A stretch of DNA of 20,823 nucleotides. It comes from an uncultured Alcaligenaceae bacterium. Lineage in GTDB: Bacteria > Pseudomonadota > Gammaproteobacteria > Burkholderiales > Burkholderiaceae_B. Below are positions 7,319-14,138 of the stretch, in pieces (position 1 is the first letter of the stretch; each line of letters opens with the position of its first letter). The notes under the pieces are model-generated. The model was not told the origin of the DNA. It ran no database searches and worked only from the letters and a program-made list of their open reading frames with translations. Location of the stretch: positions 1 to 20,823 of the forward strand of contig CALKIR010000043.1 of NCBI GenBank assembly GCA_937995985.1. The letters run 5' to 3'. The position numbers and the translations under genes were made by a program.

Positions 7319-8758
7319 ATGATTGATAATAACAATACAAGCCAGAGCGATCCTGTAGTAACCAGCTTGTCTGTATTGCCGTCAGTAGACAAGCTGCTGC
7401 GCCAGCCATTAGCCAAAGATTGGGTACAAAAGTATGGTCAAAGCATGGTCACTCGGGCTATTAGGCAGGTATTGCAACAGCGGCGCGCCCAGTTTCATAC
7501 ACATCGTCTAACCCACCAACAGTTACAGTTAGAGCGCTTATTAGAGGATAGCGGACACATCCTCAGGCATTTATTGCAGCCGTCTTTGCGCCCAGTTATT
7601 AATTTAAGTGGCACGGTTTTACATACCAATTTAGGGCGCGCTTTGCTTCCGGAAAAAGCGATCCAAGCTGTGGTACGTGCGATGCGTCACCCGGTTAATT
7701 TGGAGTACGATTTGGACAGTGGGCAGCGGGGTGATAGAGATGATTTAATTAATGAGCGGCTTTGTGCTCTGACTGGAGCCGAGGCAGCGACGGTGGTAAA
7801 TAATAATGCTGCAGCGGTTTTTTTGATGCTCAATAGCTTGGCTTTTAGGCGACAGGTTGTGGTTTCGCGCGGGGAGCTGGTAGAGATAGGGGGGTCATTT
7901 AGGATACCGGATATTATGTCGCGAGCTGGAGTGCGATTGCGTGAGGTCGGCACTACTAACCGCACTCATTTATATGATTATGAGCGAGCGATTCATGAGC
8001 GTACAGCAATGCTAATGAAAGTGCATTGCAGTAATTATAAAATCCAAGGGTTTACTCATGAGGTATCGTTGTCTGAATTAGTGTCTTTAGGGGCTCGTTA
8101 TCATCTCCCTGCAACGGTAGACTTAGGCAGTGGGACATTGATTAATATGCAGGCCTATGGGTTGCCTCCAGAACCCACTGTACAGGACAGTATTCAGGCT
8201 GGCGCACAGGTGGTCACATTTAGTGGTGATAAACTCTTGGGCGGTCCACAAGCAGGGATTCTTGTAGGTCAGTTAGAGGCTATTCAGGCGATCAAAACCA
8301 ATCCTCTTAAACGAATGCTCAGAGTAGGAAAATTAACCCTGGCTGCCTTAGACGCAGTTCTAAGCCTGTATGAGCAGCCTGAACGATTGCAGGATCATTT
8401 AACTACTTTAAGACTCTTGACCCGCCCAATAGAGGACATAAAATCAAGTGCGTTGCGTTGGCAAGAGCCATTTCAGCAATGGGTAGGACAGAGTTTTTTA
8501 GTCAAGGCGCAGCCAATGAATAGTCAAATTGGCAGCGGCGCATTGCCCGTTGATGCGCTGCCGAGCTTTGGCTTATGTTTTGACTATCAAGGTTCTGGGC
8601 GCGGCAGCCGTGCCCTGATCAAGTTAGAAGAGCGTTTGCGATCATTGCCTACACCTATTGTGGGTCGCATTCAACAACAAAGCTTGTATTTGGACTTTCG
8701 TTGTTTGTCTACCCACGACGAGGAAAAATTACAGCTCAACTTTTATCCTAAACAATGA
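7319..8758 (+). CDS. selA: L-seryl-tRNA(Sec) selenium transferase
   Basis: SelA is the PLP enzyme that converts seryl-tRNA-Sec to selenocysteinyl-tRNA-Sec using selenophosphate. The frame holds the family landmarks: L-P-S-V-D-K-L-L near the N-terminus, S-G-T-V-L-H-T-N-L-G-R-A-L-L-P, E-Y-D-L-D-S-G-Q-R-G-D-R-D, and the PLP lysine in T-F-S-G-D-K-L-L-G-G-P-Q-A-G (Lys305 counted from the ATG; Lys295 in E. coli). Length is about 479 residues, against 463 in E. coli. The start is uncertain: ATG at 7319 or GTG at 7304, five residues longer. Neither has a strong Shine-Dalgarno; I prefer the ATG. The stop TGA overlaps the selB start (ATGA at 8755-8758), so selA and selB are translationally coupled. Confidence 0.95.
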   Translation: MIDNNNTSQSDPVVTSLSVLPSVDKLLRQPLAKDWVQKYGQSMVTRAIRQVLQQRRAQFHTHRLTHQQLQLERLLEDSGHILRHLLQPSLRPVINLSGTVLHTNLGRALLPEKAIQAVVRAMRHPVNLEYDLDSGQRGDRDDLINERLCALTGAEAATVVNNNAAAVFLMLNSLAFRRQVVVSRGELVEIGGSFRIPDIMSRAGVRLREVGTTNRTHLYDYERAIHERTAMLMKVHCSNYKIQGFTHEVSLSELVSLGARYHLPATVDLGSGTLINMQAYGLPPEPTVQDSIQAGAQVVTFSGDKLLGGPQAGILVGQLEAIQAIKTNPLKRMLRVGKLTLAALDAVLSLYEQPERLQDHLTTLRLLTRPIEDIKSSALRWQEPFQQWVGQSFLVKAQPMNSQIGSGALPVDALPSFGLCFDYQGSGRGSRALIKLEERLRSLPTPIVGRIQQQSLYLDFRCLSTHDEEKLQLNFYPKQ

Positions 8759-10707
8759 TTATTGGAACAGCAGGTCATATTGATCACGGTAAAACCGCAT
8801 TGGTACGAGCCTTAACAGGTGTCCATACCGATCGCCTGGCAGCAGAGCAAGAGCGTGGTATTAGTATTGAGTTAGGCTATGCCTATTTGCCTGTCCCTGA
8901 TAGTGATGAGGTATTAGGGTTTATTGATGTTCCTGGGCATGAGGCATTAGTTCATACGATGGTGGCAGGGGCAACGGGCATTGACTTTGCATTATTAGTG
9001 ATTGCTGCCGATGATGGGATGATGCCTCAGAGTCATGAGCATATTGCTATTTTGCAGTTACTTGGCTTAGAGCGTGGTTGTGTGGTCATCACCAAAGCTG
9101 ATGCAGTGGAGGATGCACGCATCCAGCAGGTTAAAGCCGAGATAGCTCAGGCGCTGCACAATACTTTCTTAGCCACAGCACCGGTGTTTTGCGTCAATAG
9201 TTTAGCTCCCCAAACTGATAAAGGGATTCAAGCGCTCAAACAGTTTCTTTTTGAGCAAGCAGTTCATATAGGTGCGGTACACAGCAGGGGGCCTTTTCGT
9301 TTGGCGATTGACCGGTCTTTTACCCTATCAGGGCATGGCACGGTGGTAACAGGTACTGTATTTAGTGGTATCTGGGATCTTAGTCAAGAGCCTGCAGAAA
9401 ATAGTTTGCGCATTATGCCTGCGGACAGAGCAGTTCGTGTCCGTCGCATTCACGCTCAAGATCGACCCAGTCAGGTGGCGCGTGCAGGGCAGCGTTGTGC
9501 CGTTAATATTACAGGCATAAGCGCAGAGGAGATTCAAAGAGGACAGTGGTTAGCCGAGCCGTATTGCTTTGAGCCCACACGTCGCATTGATGTGGAGATG
9601 TTTATGCTGCCTAGTAGTCAGACAGAGTTGCGTACATGGTCTCCTGCTCATATCCATATTGGGTCAGCTCATCATCATGCGCATTGTGTGCCCTTGACCA
9701 CTCATTGGGTGCAGCCTAATGATCAAGAGTTGGTGCAATTAGTTTTTGATGAGCCTGTCTGTGTTTTGCCAGGGGACCGATTTATTGTGCGGGATGCGCA
9801 GGCGCGTCATACTATTGCTGGAGGGCGGGTATTAGATGTGCATGCTCCTGATAGAAAACGCAAGAGCCCAAAGAGAATTGACTGGCTACGCAGTATGAGC
9901 GCGGTATTACAAGGAGCTGCTATAGAGCAATTATTGGCTCATGCCCCCTATGGGTTTGCACGCGTTGATTTAGCCCGCTTGCCCACAGACACACAGTGGG
10001 CAGAGCAGCCTGCCCCGGTTGGATGTTTGTGGGTAGGGCCTGAGGGCAGTGCGCAGCAAAGACTGATAGAGGAGCATTTTTGGCAAGAATTAGAAAAAAA
10101 ACTCATTACAACTTTGTCTTGGGCTCATCAGCGCTATCCTGATGACCCAGGTGTAGAGCGTGCCCGTCTTCGAAGAATGGTCGCTCCTCGTGCTCCAGAT
10201 GTGCTTTGGGACGCCTTGTTAGATGAATTGCAACAAAAGGGACATCTCAAGCTAAATGGTGCTTGGTATCATTTGCCAGATCATACCGTGACCTTAACGC
10301 CTGTTGAGTATGAATATGCCGAGCAGATTATGCGTCTTGTATGGGAGGGGCGTTATAACCCCCCGTGGATTCGTGATATTGCGCAGCAATTAGATACGGA
10401 TGAGCAAATGATGCGTACCATTGCTCGTAAATTAGTTCGTCAAGGGCGCCTTTTTCAGGTGGTGCGGGATTTATTCTATCATCGAGAGCATATTATTGAT
10501 TTGGCTTTACTTCTAAAGGAGTTGGCTGCTGATAAGGGGGTACGGGTCGCTACTTATAGAGATCATATTCATATTGGTCGTAAACGAACCATTCAGATCC
10601 TAGAGTTTTTTGAACGCATCGGCTTAAGTCGTCGGGTCAATGATATCCATTATGTGCGTAAAGATAGTCGGTTTTTAGATGCCCTTGAAAAATCAGGTTC
10701 GCATTGA
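8755..10707 (+). CDS. selB: Selenocysteine-specific elongation factor
   Basis: SelB is the GTPase that carries selenocysteinyl-tRNA to the ribosome and binds the SECIS hairpin of selenoprotein mRNAs. The GTPase motifs are intact: G1 G-H-I-D-H-G-K-T (7-14), G2 around E-R-G-I-S-I-E-L (33-40), G3 D-V-P-G-H-E (58-63) and G4 T-K-A-D (113-116). Beta-barrel domains follow (to about residue 350), and the C-terminal third shows the winged-helix repeats that bind SECIS RNA. At 650 residues it is slightly longer than E. coli SelB (614). The ATG overlaps the selA stop, and no separate strong Shine-Dalgarno is seen. It ends in TGA 44 bases before the tRNA-Sec gene. Confidence 0.96.
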   Translation: MIIGTAGHIDHGKTALVRALTGVHTDRLAAEQERGISIELGYAYLPVPDSDEVLGFIDVPGHEALVHTMVAGATGIDFALLVIAADDGMMPQSHEHIAILQLLGLERGCVVITKADAVEDARIQQVKAEIAQALHNTFLATAPVFCVNSLAPQTDKGIQALKQFLFEQAVHIGAVHSRGPFRLAIDRSFTLSGHGTVVTGTVFSGIWDLSQEPAENSLRIMPADRAVRVRRIHAQDRPSQVARAGQRCAVNITGISAEEIQRGQWLAEPYCFEPTRRIDVEMFMLPSSQTELRTWSPAHIHIGSAHHHAHCVPLTTHWVQPNDQELVQLVFDEPVCVLPGDRFIVRDAQARHTIAGGRVLDVHAPDRKRKSPKRIDWLRSMSAVLQGAAIEQLLAHAPYGFARVDLARLPTDTQWAEQPAPVGCLWVGPEGSAQQRLIEEHFWQELEKKLITTLSWAHQRYPDDPGVERARLRRMVAPRAPDVLWDALLDELQQKGHLKLNGAWYHLPDHTVTLTPVEYEYAEQIMRLVWEGRYNPPWIRDIAQQLDTDEQMMRTIARKLVRQGRLFQVVRDLFYHREHIIDLALLLKELAADKGVRVATYRDHIHIGRKRTIQILEFFERIGLSRRVNDIHYVRKDSRFLDALEKSGSH

Positions 10708-10727
10708 GGCGCTCTTTGTACTAAAAT
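10698..10727 (+). promoter_or_regulatory. Possible internal promoter for tRNA-Sec
   Basis: TTCGCA (10698-10703) and TAAAAT (10722-10727), with an 18-base spacer, match the sigma-70 consensus at 4/6 and 5/6 positions. The pair straddles the end of selB and would start transcription roughly 15-20 bases before the tRNA. Such a promoter could give selC and selD expression independent of selAB. It rests on consensus matching only. Confidence 0.3.
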
Positions 10728-10751
10728 TAGCGTAGCCACAAACGGTCCTAG

Positions 10752-10847
10752 GGAAGGTAATCGTGCCGGGTGGTGCGGCTGGGCTTCAAACCCAGTTGGG
10801 GATGTTAGACGTTCCCGGGTAGGTTCGACTCCTGCTACCTTCCGCCA
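10752..10847 (+). tRNA. selC: tRNA-Sec (anticodon TCA)
   Basis: This 96-base selenocysteine tRNA includes an encoded CCA end. The acceptor stem is the bacterial tRNA-Sec 8-bp type: GGAAGGTA at 10752 pairs with TACCTTCC, followed by discriminator G (10844) and CCA (10845-10847). The anticodon arm is CTGGG-CTTCAAA-CCCAG with anticodon TCA at 10786-10788. A long variable arm (TTGGGGATGTTAGACGTTCCC) and T-arm GGTTCGACTCC follow. It closely parallels E. coli selC from the GCGGCTGG region to the 3' end. It lies between selB and selD on the same strand, so it may be part of the sel transcript and need processing, or use its own promoter. Confidence 0.98.
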
Positions 10848-10901
10848 TCTCCGTTCTGGCATCGTTGGTGCAAGGTGCTTGCCGTTCTCAAAGGGCTACA
10901 G

Positions 10902-11951
10902 ATGTCCACTACCGAAACATTACGTCTTACCTCTTTATCTCATGGAGGGGGATGCGGCTGCAAAATAGATCCGGGTATTCTTCGCAACTTATTAGCAGAA
11001 ATGCCAAGTATGGCTGCTTATGAGTCTTTGCTGGTAGGTAATGAGACTGCTGATGATGCAGCCGTATTTAAAATTAATGATACTCAGGCTGTGATTGCCA
11101 CTACCGATTTTTTCATGCCCATTGTGGATGATCCGTTTGATTTTGGACAAATTGCAGCCACTAATGCGCTTTCTGATATTTATGCTATGGGTGGGCAGCC
11201 TATTATGGCGTTAGCCATTGTGGGGATGCCGATCAATGTACTCCCTCACGAGCATATTGCCCGTATCCTTTCAGGTGGGGCACGAGCGTGTCAATTAGCA
11301 GGCATTCCAATCGCAGGGGGACATTCTATTGATTCGGTAGAGCCCATCTATGGGTTGGCTGCTATTGGTTTGGTTCATCCTGATCAGATCAAGAAAAACG
11401 ATCAGGCCCAAGCGGGTGATGTTCTGATTTTAACCAAACCCCTTGGGGTTGGGATACTTTCTGCTGCTTTTAAAAAAGATCGGCTAGACGCCATCGGTTA
11501 TCGGGCTATGGTTGACAGTATGACGCGGTTAAATTCCGTAGGGACACAGCTGGGGCAGTACGAAGGGGTGCATGCGATGACTGATATTACCGGCTTTGGT
11601 TTATTAGGTCACGCTTGGGAAATGGCACGAGGATCTCAGCGACTCATTGAGATAGATTTTGAGCGGTTACCTTGGTTGCCTGATAGTCGGCAGCTCGCTG
11701 CTCAAGGGATGGTGACCGGGGCCTCAAAGCGCAATTGGGCAGCTTATGGGGCGCATATTGAGTTAGCAGAGCATTTGGATCAGACCGCTCAGCATTTGCT
11801 TACGGACCCTCAGACTTCTGGTGGTTTGCTTATTAGTTGTGCCCCTGAGTCTGCATCAGAGATTATGCAGATACTGACCCAACACGGTTTTAATCAAGCG
11901 GCAGTAATTGGTCGCGTGTTAGATGAGAAGGCAGGAGTACGGGTTAGTTAG
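10902..11951 (+). CDS. selD: Selenide, water dikinase (selenophosphate synthase)
   Basis: SelD makes selenophosphate from selenide and ATP, the selenium donor for SelA. From the ATG the protein is 349 residues, typical of the family. The active-site loop is S-H-G-G-G-C-G-C-K (13-21), with Cys18 and Lys21 equivalent to Cys17 and Lys20 of E. coli; this SelD is therefore the cysteine and not the selenocysteine form. N-E-T-A-D-D-A-A-V and T-T-D-F-F (metal/ATP region), D-I-Y-A-M-G-G, I-A-G-G-H-S-I, and T-D-I-T-G-F-G-L-L-G-H all follow in order. The frame extends upstream to a GTG at 10875, but ATG at 10902 has AAGGG about 7 bases upstream and gives the conserved N-terminus. It starts 54 bases after the tRNA-Sec gene, and no convincing terminator follows it. 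Confidence 0.96.
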   Translation: MSTTETLRLTSLSHGGGCGCKIDPGILRNLLAEMPSMAAYESLLVGNETADDAAVFKINDTQAVIATTDFFMPIVDDPFDFGQIAATNALSDIYAMGGQPIMALAIVGMPINVLPHEHIARILSGGARACQLAGIPIAGGHSIDSVEPIYGLAAIGLVHPDQIKKNDQAQAGDVLILTKPLGVGILSAAFKKDRLDAIGYRAMVDSMTRLNSVGTQLGQYEGVHAMTDITGFGLLGHAWEMARGSQRLIEIDFERLPWLPDSRQLAAQGMVTGASKRNWAAYGAHIELAEHLDQTAQHLLTDPQTSGGLLISCAPESASEIMQILTQHGFNQAAVIGRVLDEKAGVRVS

Positions 11952-12030
11952 GCATTATTCAGTCCTCGGTATTCTTGTATTAAAAGGGGGCGCAGTATGT
12001 TGCTTCTGCAGCCAATAGCGTACAATCTGC

Positions 12031-12090
12031 TACAGTGTGGCGCAGCTTAAGTAAGCCCTTCGTACTGTATAGCAAGGGGGCTGCACTGTA
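12031..12090 (+). promoter_or_regulatory. Nested inverted repeats upstream of the NlpD-like gene
   Basis: TACAGT (12031-12036) pairs with ACTGTA (12085-12090), and inside it GCAGC (12042-12046) pairs with GCTGC (12080-12084), leaving a 5-base bulge on one side. An RNA starting upstream could fold this as an imperfect leader hairpin; a promoter-like TACAAT lies at 12021-12026. The element also contains TACTGTATAG (12063-12072), similar to the sequence upstream of the lipoprotein gene at about 14055. Function is not known. Confidence 0.25.
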
Positions 12091-12118
12091 ATTTTATGAT
12101 GATAGGAATACTGAGTGA

Positions 12119-12826
12119 ATGTTTAGTTTGACAGCGCGTAACCATACTTGGCGAGTCATTCGCGGCGGACTCGCTAGTATTTTTATTGCCTTATTAGTGG
12201 CGTGCGGTACTAAAGGGGGAATGACTCCTTCTTCAGAAATAGGCGAATATCGCGTACAACGCGGGGATACTTTATATAAAATTGCGCGTCAACATGGTCA
12301 AACGGTAGACGAGTTGATGCGTATGAACTCTATTAAAGATCCTCGTCGGCTACGGGTTGGACAGATTATTAAAGTTAAAGGAGGCTCACGCACTCCTTTG
12401 CCCCCCGCAAGCAATACTGTTCAGCCCCCAGCTCAGAGTACTGCAGCCTCGGTGGCGGCACCCCGTAGTATTAATTTAGTCTGGCCGGCCAAAGGGGCAC
12501 ATAGGCGGGGCACAGGCAATCAGTCCCAAGGCGTATTCATTCAAGGGCAAAAAGGAGATCCAATATATGCCGCCGCAGCTGGCCGAGTGATGTATGCAGG
12601 CAGTGGTTTGAGGGGGTATGGCAATATGGTTATTATTTCCCACGACAATCAGTTTTTAACTGTTTATGCCCATAATGATCACTTATTGGTTAAAGAAGGA
12701 CAGCAAGTGAAGCAGGGGCAGCAAATAGCTCGTATGGGTGATACAGATAGCAATAGAGTGCATTTGTATTTTGAATTACGTTATGATGGTAAAGCAGTGG
12801 ATGCCACGCGCTATTTACCTAAATAA
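12119..12826 (+). CDS. nlpD: NlpD-like LysM/degenerate-M23 lipoprotein (amidase activator)
   Basis: This 235-residue outer-membrane lipoprotein has a lipobox L-V-A-C (Cys29) after a hydrophobic signal, a LysM peptidoglycan-binding domain (about 44-87: Y-R-V-Q-R-G-D-T-L-Y-K-I-A), a Pro/Ser/Ala linker (90-118) and a C-terminal M23 domain (120-235) with R-G-Y-G-N-M-V-I-I-S-H and Y-A-H-N-D. The zinc ligands of active M23 endopeptidases are lost: no H-x3-D lies before the F-I-Q-G strand, and the H-x-H motif is H-L-Y-F (His215, Tyr217). That is the pattern of NlpD/EnvC proteins, which activate cell-wall amidases during division instead of cutting peptidoglycan themselves. The ATG has AGGA 11 bases upstream, an average site. 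Unlike the usual nlpD-rpoS arrangement, the next gene is a convergent transporter. Confidence 0.85.
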   Translation: MFSLTARNHTWRVIRGGLASIFIALLVACGTKGGMTPSSEIGEYRVQRGDTLYKIARQHGQTVDELMRMNSIKDPRRLRVGQIIKVKGGSRTPLPPASNTVQPPAQSTAASVAAPRSINLVWPAKGAHRRGTGNQSQGVFIQGQKGDPIYAAAAGRVMYAGSGLRGYGNMVIISHDNQFLTVYAHNDHLLVKEGQQVKQGQQIARMGDTDSNRVHLYFELRYDGKAVDATRYLPK

Positions 12827-12849
12827 ATTTTGTTGTAGAGACATAATTA

Positions 12850-12883
12850 AATAGGCCGTGCCCAATACGCACGGCCTATTTTT
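12850..12883. terminator. Bidirectional intrinsic terminator
   Basis: A perfect 12-bp stem, AATAGGCCGTGC (12850-12861) with GCACGGCCTATT (12869-12880), encloses a 7-base loop. Ts continue on the plus strand (12879-12883), and an A/T-rich run before the stem provides a T-rich tail on the minus strand. It sits between two convergent genes and can end both. Confidence 0.93.
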
Positions 12884-12911
12884 ATACTTGGCAGGTATGC
12901 TCAATGCGGAT

Positions 12912-13940
12912 TTATTTGGGCAACTTTAGATCGCCTGCTTGAATTAAATGCAGTCGCATCATCAACCAATAAAAGCCCCAAGCTAATGCTGCTGGGAAAA
13001 TAAACTGCACCAAGGCTATAGATAGCCATACATCAGCAGTATTTCCCATTGCTTCTAGGGTTCCTACTTGTCCGACTAAGCCGCTGCTGCCCATTCCTGC
13101 CCCTGCGGGGACATTGCGCATGCCAAAACCTAAGGTTGCGATAGGGCCCATAATGGCAGCTGTTAAAGTAGGGGGAACCCAGATTAATGGGTTTTTTATG
13201 ATATTCGGCAACTGTAGCATGCTGGTGCCTAAACCAATTCCAATGAGGCCGCCCCAGCCATTTTCCCTATAGCTCATGGCAGCAAAACCAATCATCTGAG
13301 CACAACAGCCCGCGGTAGCAGCCCCTGCTGCTAAGCCACTTAGTTCCAAAGAGATGGTCAGCGCTGCACTCGAAGTTGGACTGGTTAATACCATGCCAAT
13401 AATGACCGCCAATAAGATGCTCATAAATAGCGGTTGGAGTTCCATAGCCCATTCAATTGTGCGCCCGATAGTGCGCATCATATCTCCAAGTAGCGGAGCA
13501 ACGCTATAGGCAATAGCAAGGCCGATAATTAAACTGGTTGCTGGGACAAAGATAATATCCGTTGCTTTTTTTTGATGTACTAATTTTGCAATTTCAACAC
13601 TGATGATAACAGCGACTAAGCTGCCGACTGGACCGCCGCCCACTGTAACTGCTAGTTGGCCGATGATCGGGGCGGTAAAAAGCGCCATGGGTGGAGCCTG
13701 TAATCCGTAAGCAACGCCAACGCCTATGGCTGCTCCCATTCCCGCTTGGGCAACTGTTCCTACTTCCACAAGGAACTCTAGGCCTGTCCATTGACCTACA
13801 GTTTTAATAATTAAGCCAATAATCAAGGAGCCAAACAGCCCCCAAGTCATGTAGTTAATCATATCGACGCCGTAGCGTCGTAATGAGAGCTCAATATTTT
13901 TTTCTTTTAAAAAATCACGTAATGACATGGTACCCACCAT
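12912..13940 (-). CDS. PTS EIIC-type membrane protein (PTS_EIIC_2 family), orphan
   Basis: This 342-residue polytopic membrane protein has about 8-10 hydrophobic segments. The stretches G-Y/W-G-L-F-G-S-L-I-I-G-L-I-I, V-L-T-S-P-T-S-S-A-A-L and G-T-S-M-L-Q-L-P-N-I-I-K-N-P, with glycine-rich loops, resemble the PTS_EIIC_2 (YfeV/YitG-like) family annotated as a PTS sugar transporter subunit IIC. No EIIA, EIIB, HPr or EI gene is nearby, and no phosphorylatable EIIB cysteine motif is visible, so the transport mechanism and substrate are open; it may not depend on the PTS at all. ATG at 13940 (M-V-G-T-M-S-L) has a GAG 5 bases upstream. An internal ATG at 13928 (M-S-L-R-D-F) follows GGTGGG and is an equally possible start. 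Confidence 0.82.
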   Translation of the reverse strand: MVGTMSLRDFLKEKNIELSLRRYGVDMINYMTWGLFGSLIIGLIIKTVGQWTGLEFLVEVGTVAQAGMGAAIGVGVAYGLQAPPMALFTAPIIGQLAVTVGGGPVGSLVAVIISVEIAKLVHQKKATDIIFVPATSLIIGLAIAYSVAPLLGDMMRTIGRTIEWAMELQPLFMSILLAVIIGMVLTSPTSSAALTISLELSGLAAGAATAGCCAQMIGFAAMSYRENGWGGLIGIGLGTSMLQLPNIIKNPLIWVPPTLTAAIMGPIATLGFGMRNVPAGAGMGSSGLVGQVGTLEAMGNTADVWLSIALVQFIFPAALAWGFYWLMMRLHLIQAGDLKLPK

Positions 13941-13944
13941 ATAA

Positions 13945-13957
13945 ACTCAAATTGAGT
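13945..13957. promoter_or_regulatory. 13-base palindrome just before the EIIC-like gene
   Basis: ACTCAA-A-TTGAGT is a perfect 6-1-6 palindrome that ends 4 bases from the ATG at 13940, so it overlaps the likely ribosome binding site. On the minus strand a TATAAA box lies about 20 bases farther upstream. The palindrome may be an operator or a small hairpin masking the start codon. Confidence 0.35.
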
Positions 13958-14034
13958 ATAAATAAAAAAACATTTTATACTGTTTTAAAACTTTGTGCAG
14001 CTTAATTTTGCGCAACACGGCACAAGCTCGTACG

Positions 14035-14064
14035 TTGGTGATCAGTTACAGTACACTGTATAGA
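14035..14064 (+). promoter_or_regulatory. Promoter with embedded palindrome for the lipoprotein gene
   Basis: TTGGTG (14035-14040) and TATAGA (14059-14064), 18 bases apart, are a plausible sigma-70 pair. Between them lies the perfect palindrome TACAGT-AC-ACTGTA (14047-14060), overlapping the -10 box, where a repressor would be expected. It is not the LexA order (CTGT-N8-ACAG). The regulator is unknown. Confidence 0.4.
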
Positions 14065-14138
14065 GCGTATAGACGAGTATATTGAGTGGAAATGAATCGA
14101 TAAGAATATTTGTGCAGAAAAGAAACAATCACTTTATT

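Noticed and set aside
7687..7965. Minus-strand frame of 92 codons opposite selA
   Set aside because: Antisense shadow of a confidently identified gene; no independent evidence.
10650..10862. Minus-strand open frame of about 70 codons across the end of selB and the tRNA-Sec gene
   Set aside because: It is the antisense of a tRNA gene plus selB; the apparent protein is a product of tRNA-Sec complementarity.
10902..10964. Possibility that SelD is itself a selenoprotein
   Set aside because: The active-site position is encoded as Cys (G-G-G-C-G-C-K) and no in-frame TGA occurs there.
13267..13791. Extra minus-strand frames within the EIIC-like gene
   Set aside because: They are alternative phases of a clear membrane-protein gene, without membrane pattern or start signals of their own.
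14047..14060. LexA (SOS) box upstream of the lipoprotein
   Set aside because: The half-sites are ACAG then CTGT, the reverse order of CTGT-N8-ACAG, and the spacing is wrong.
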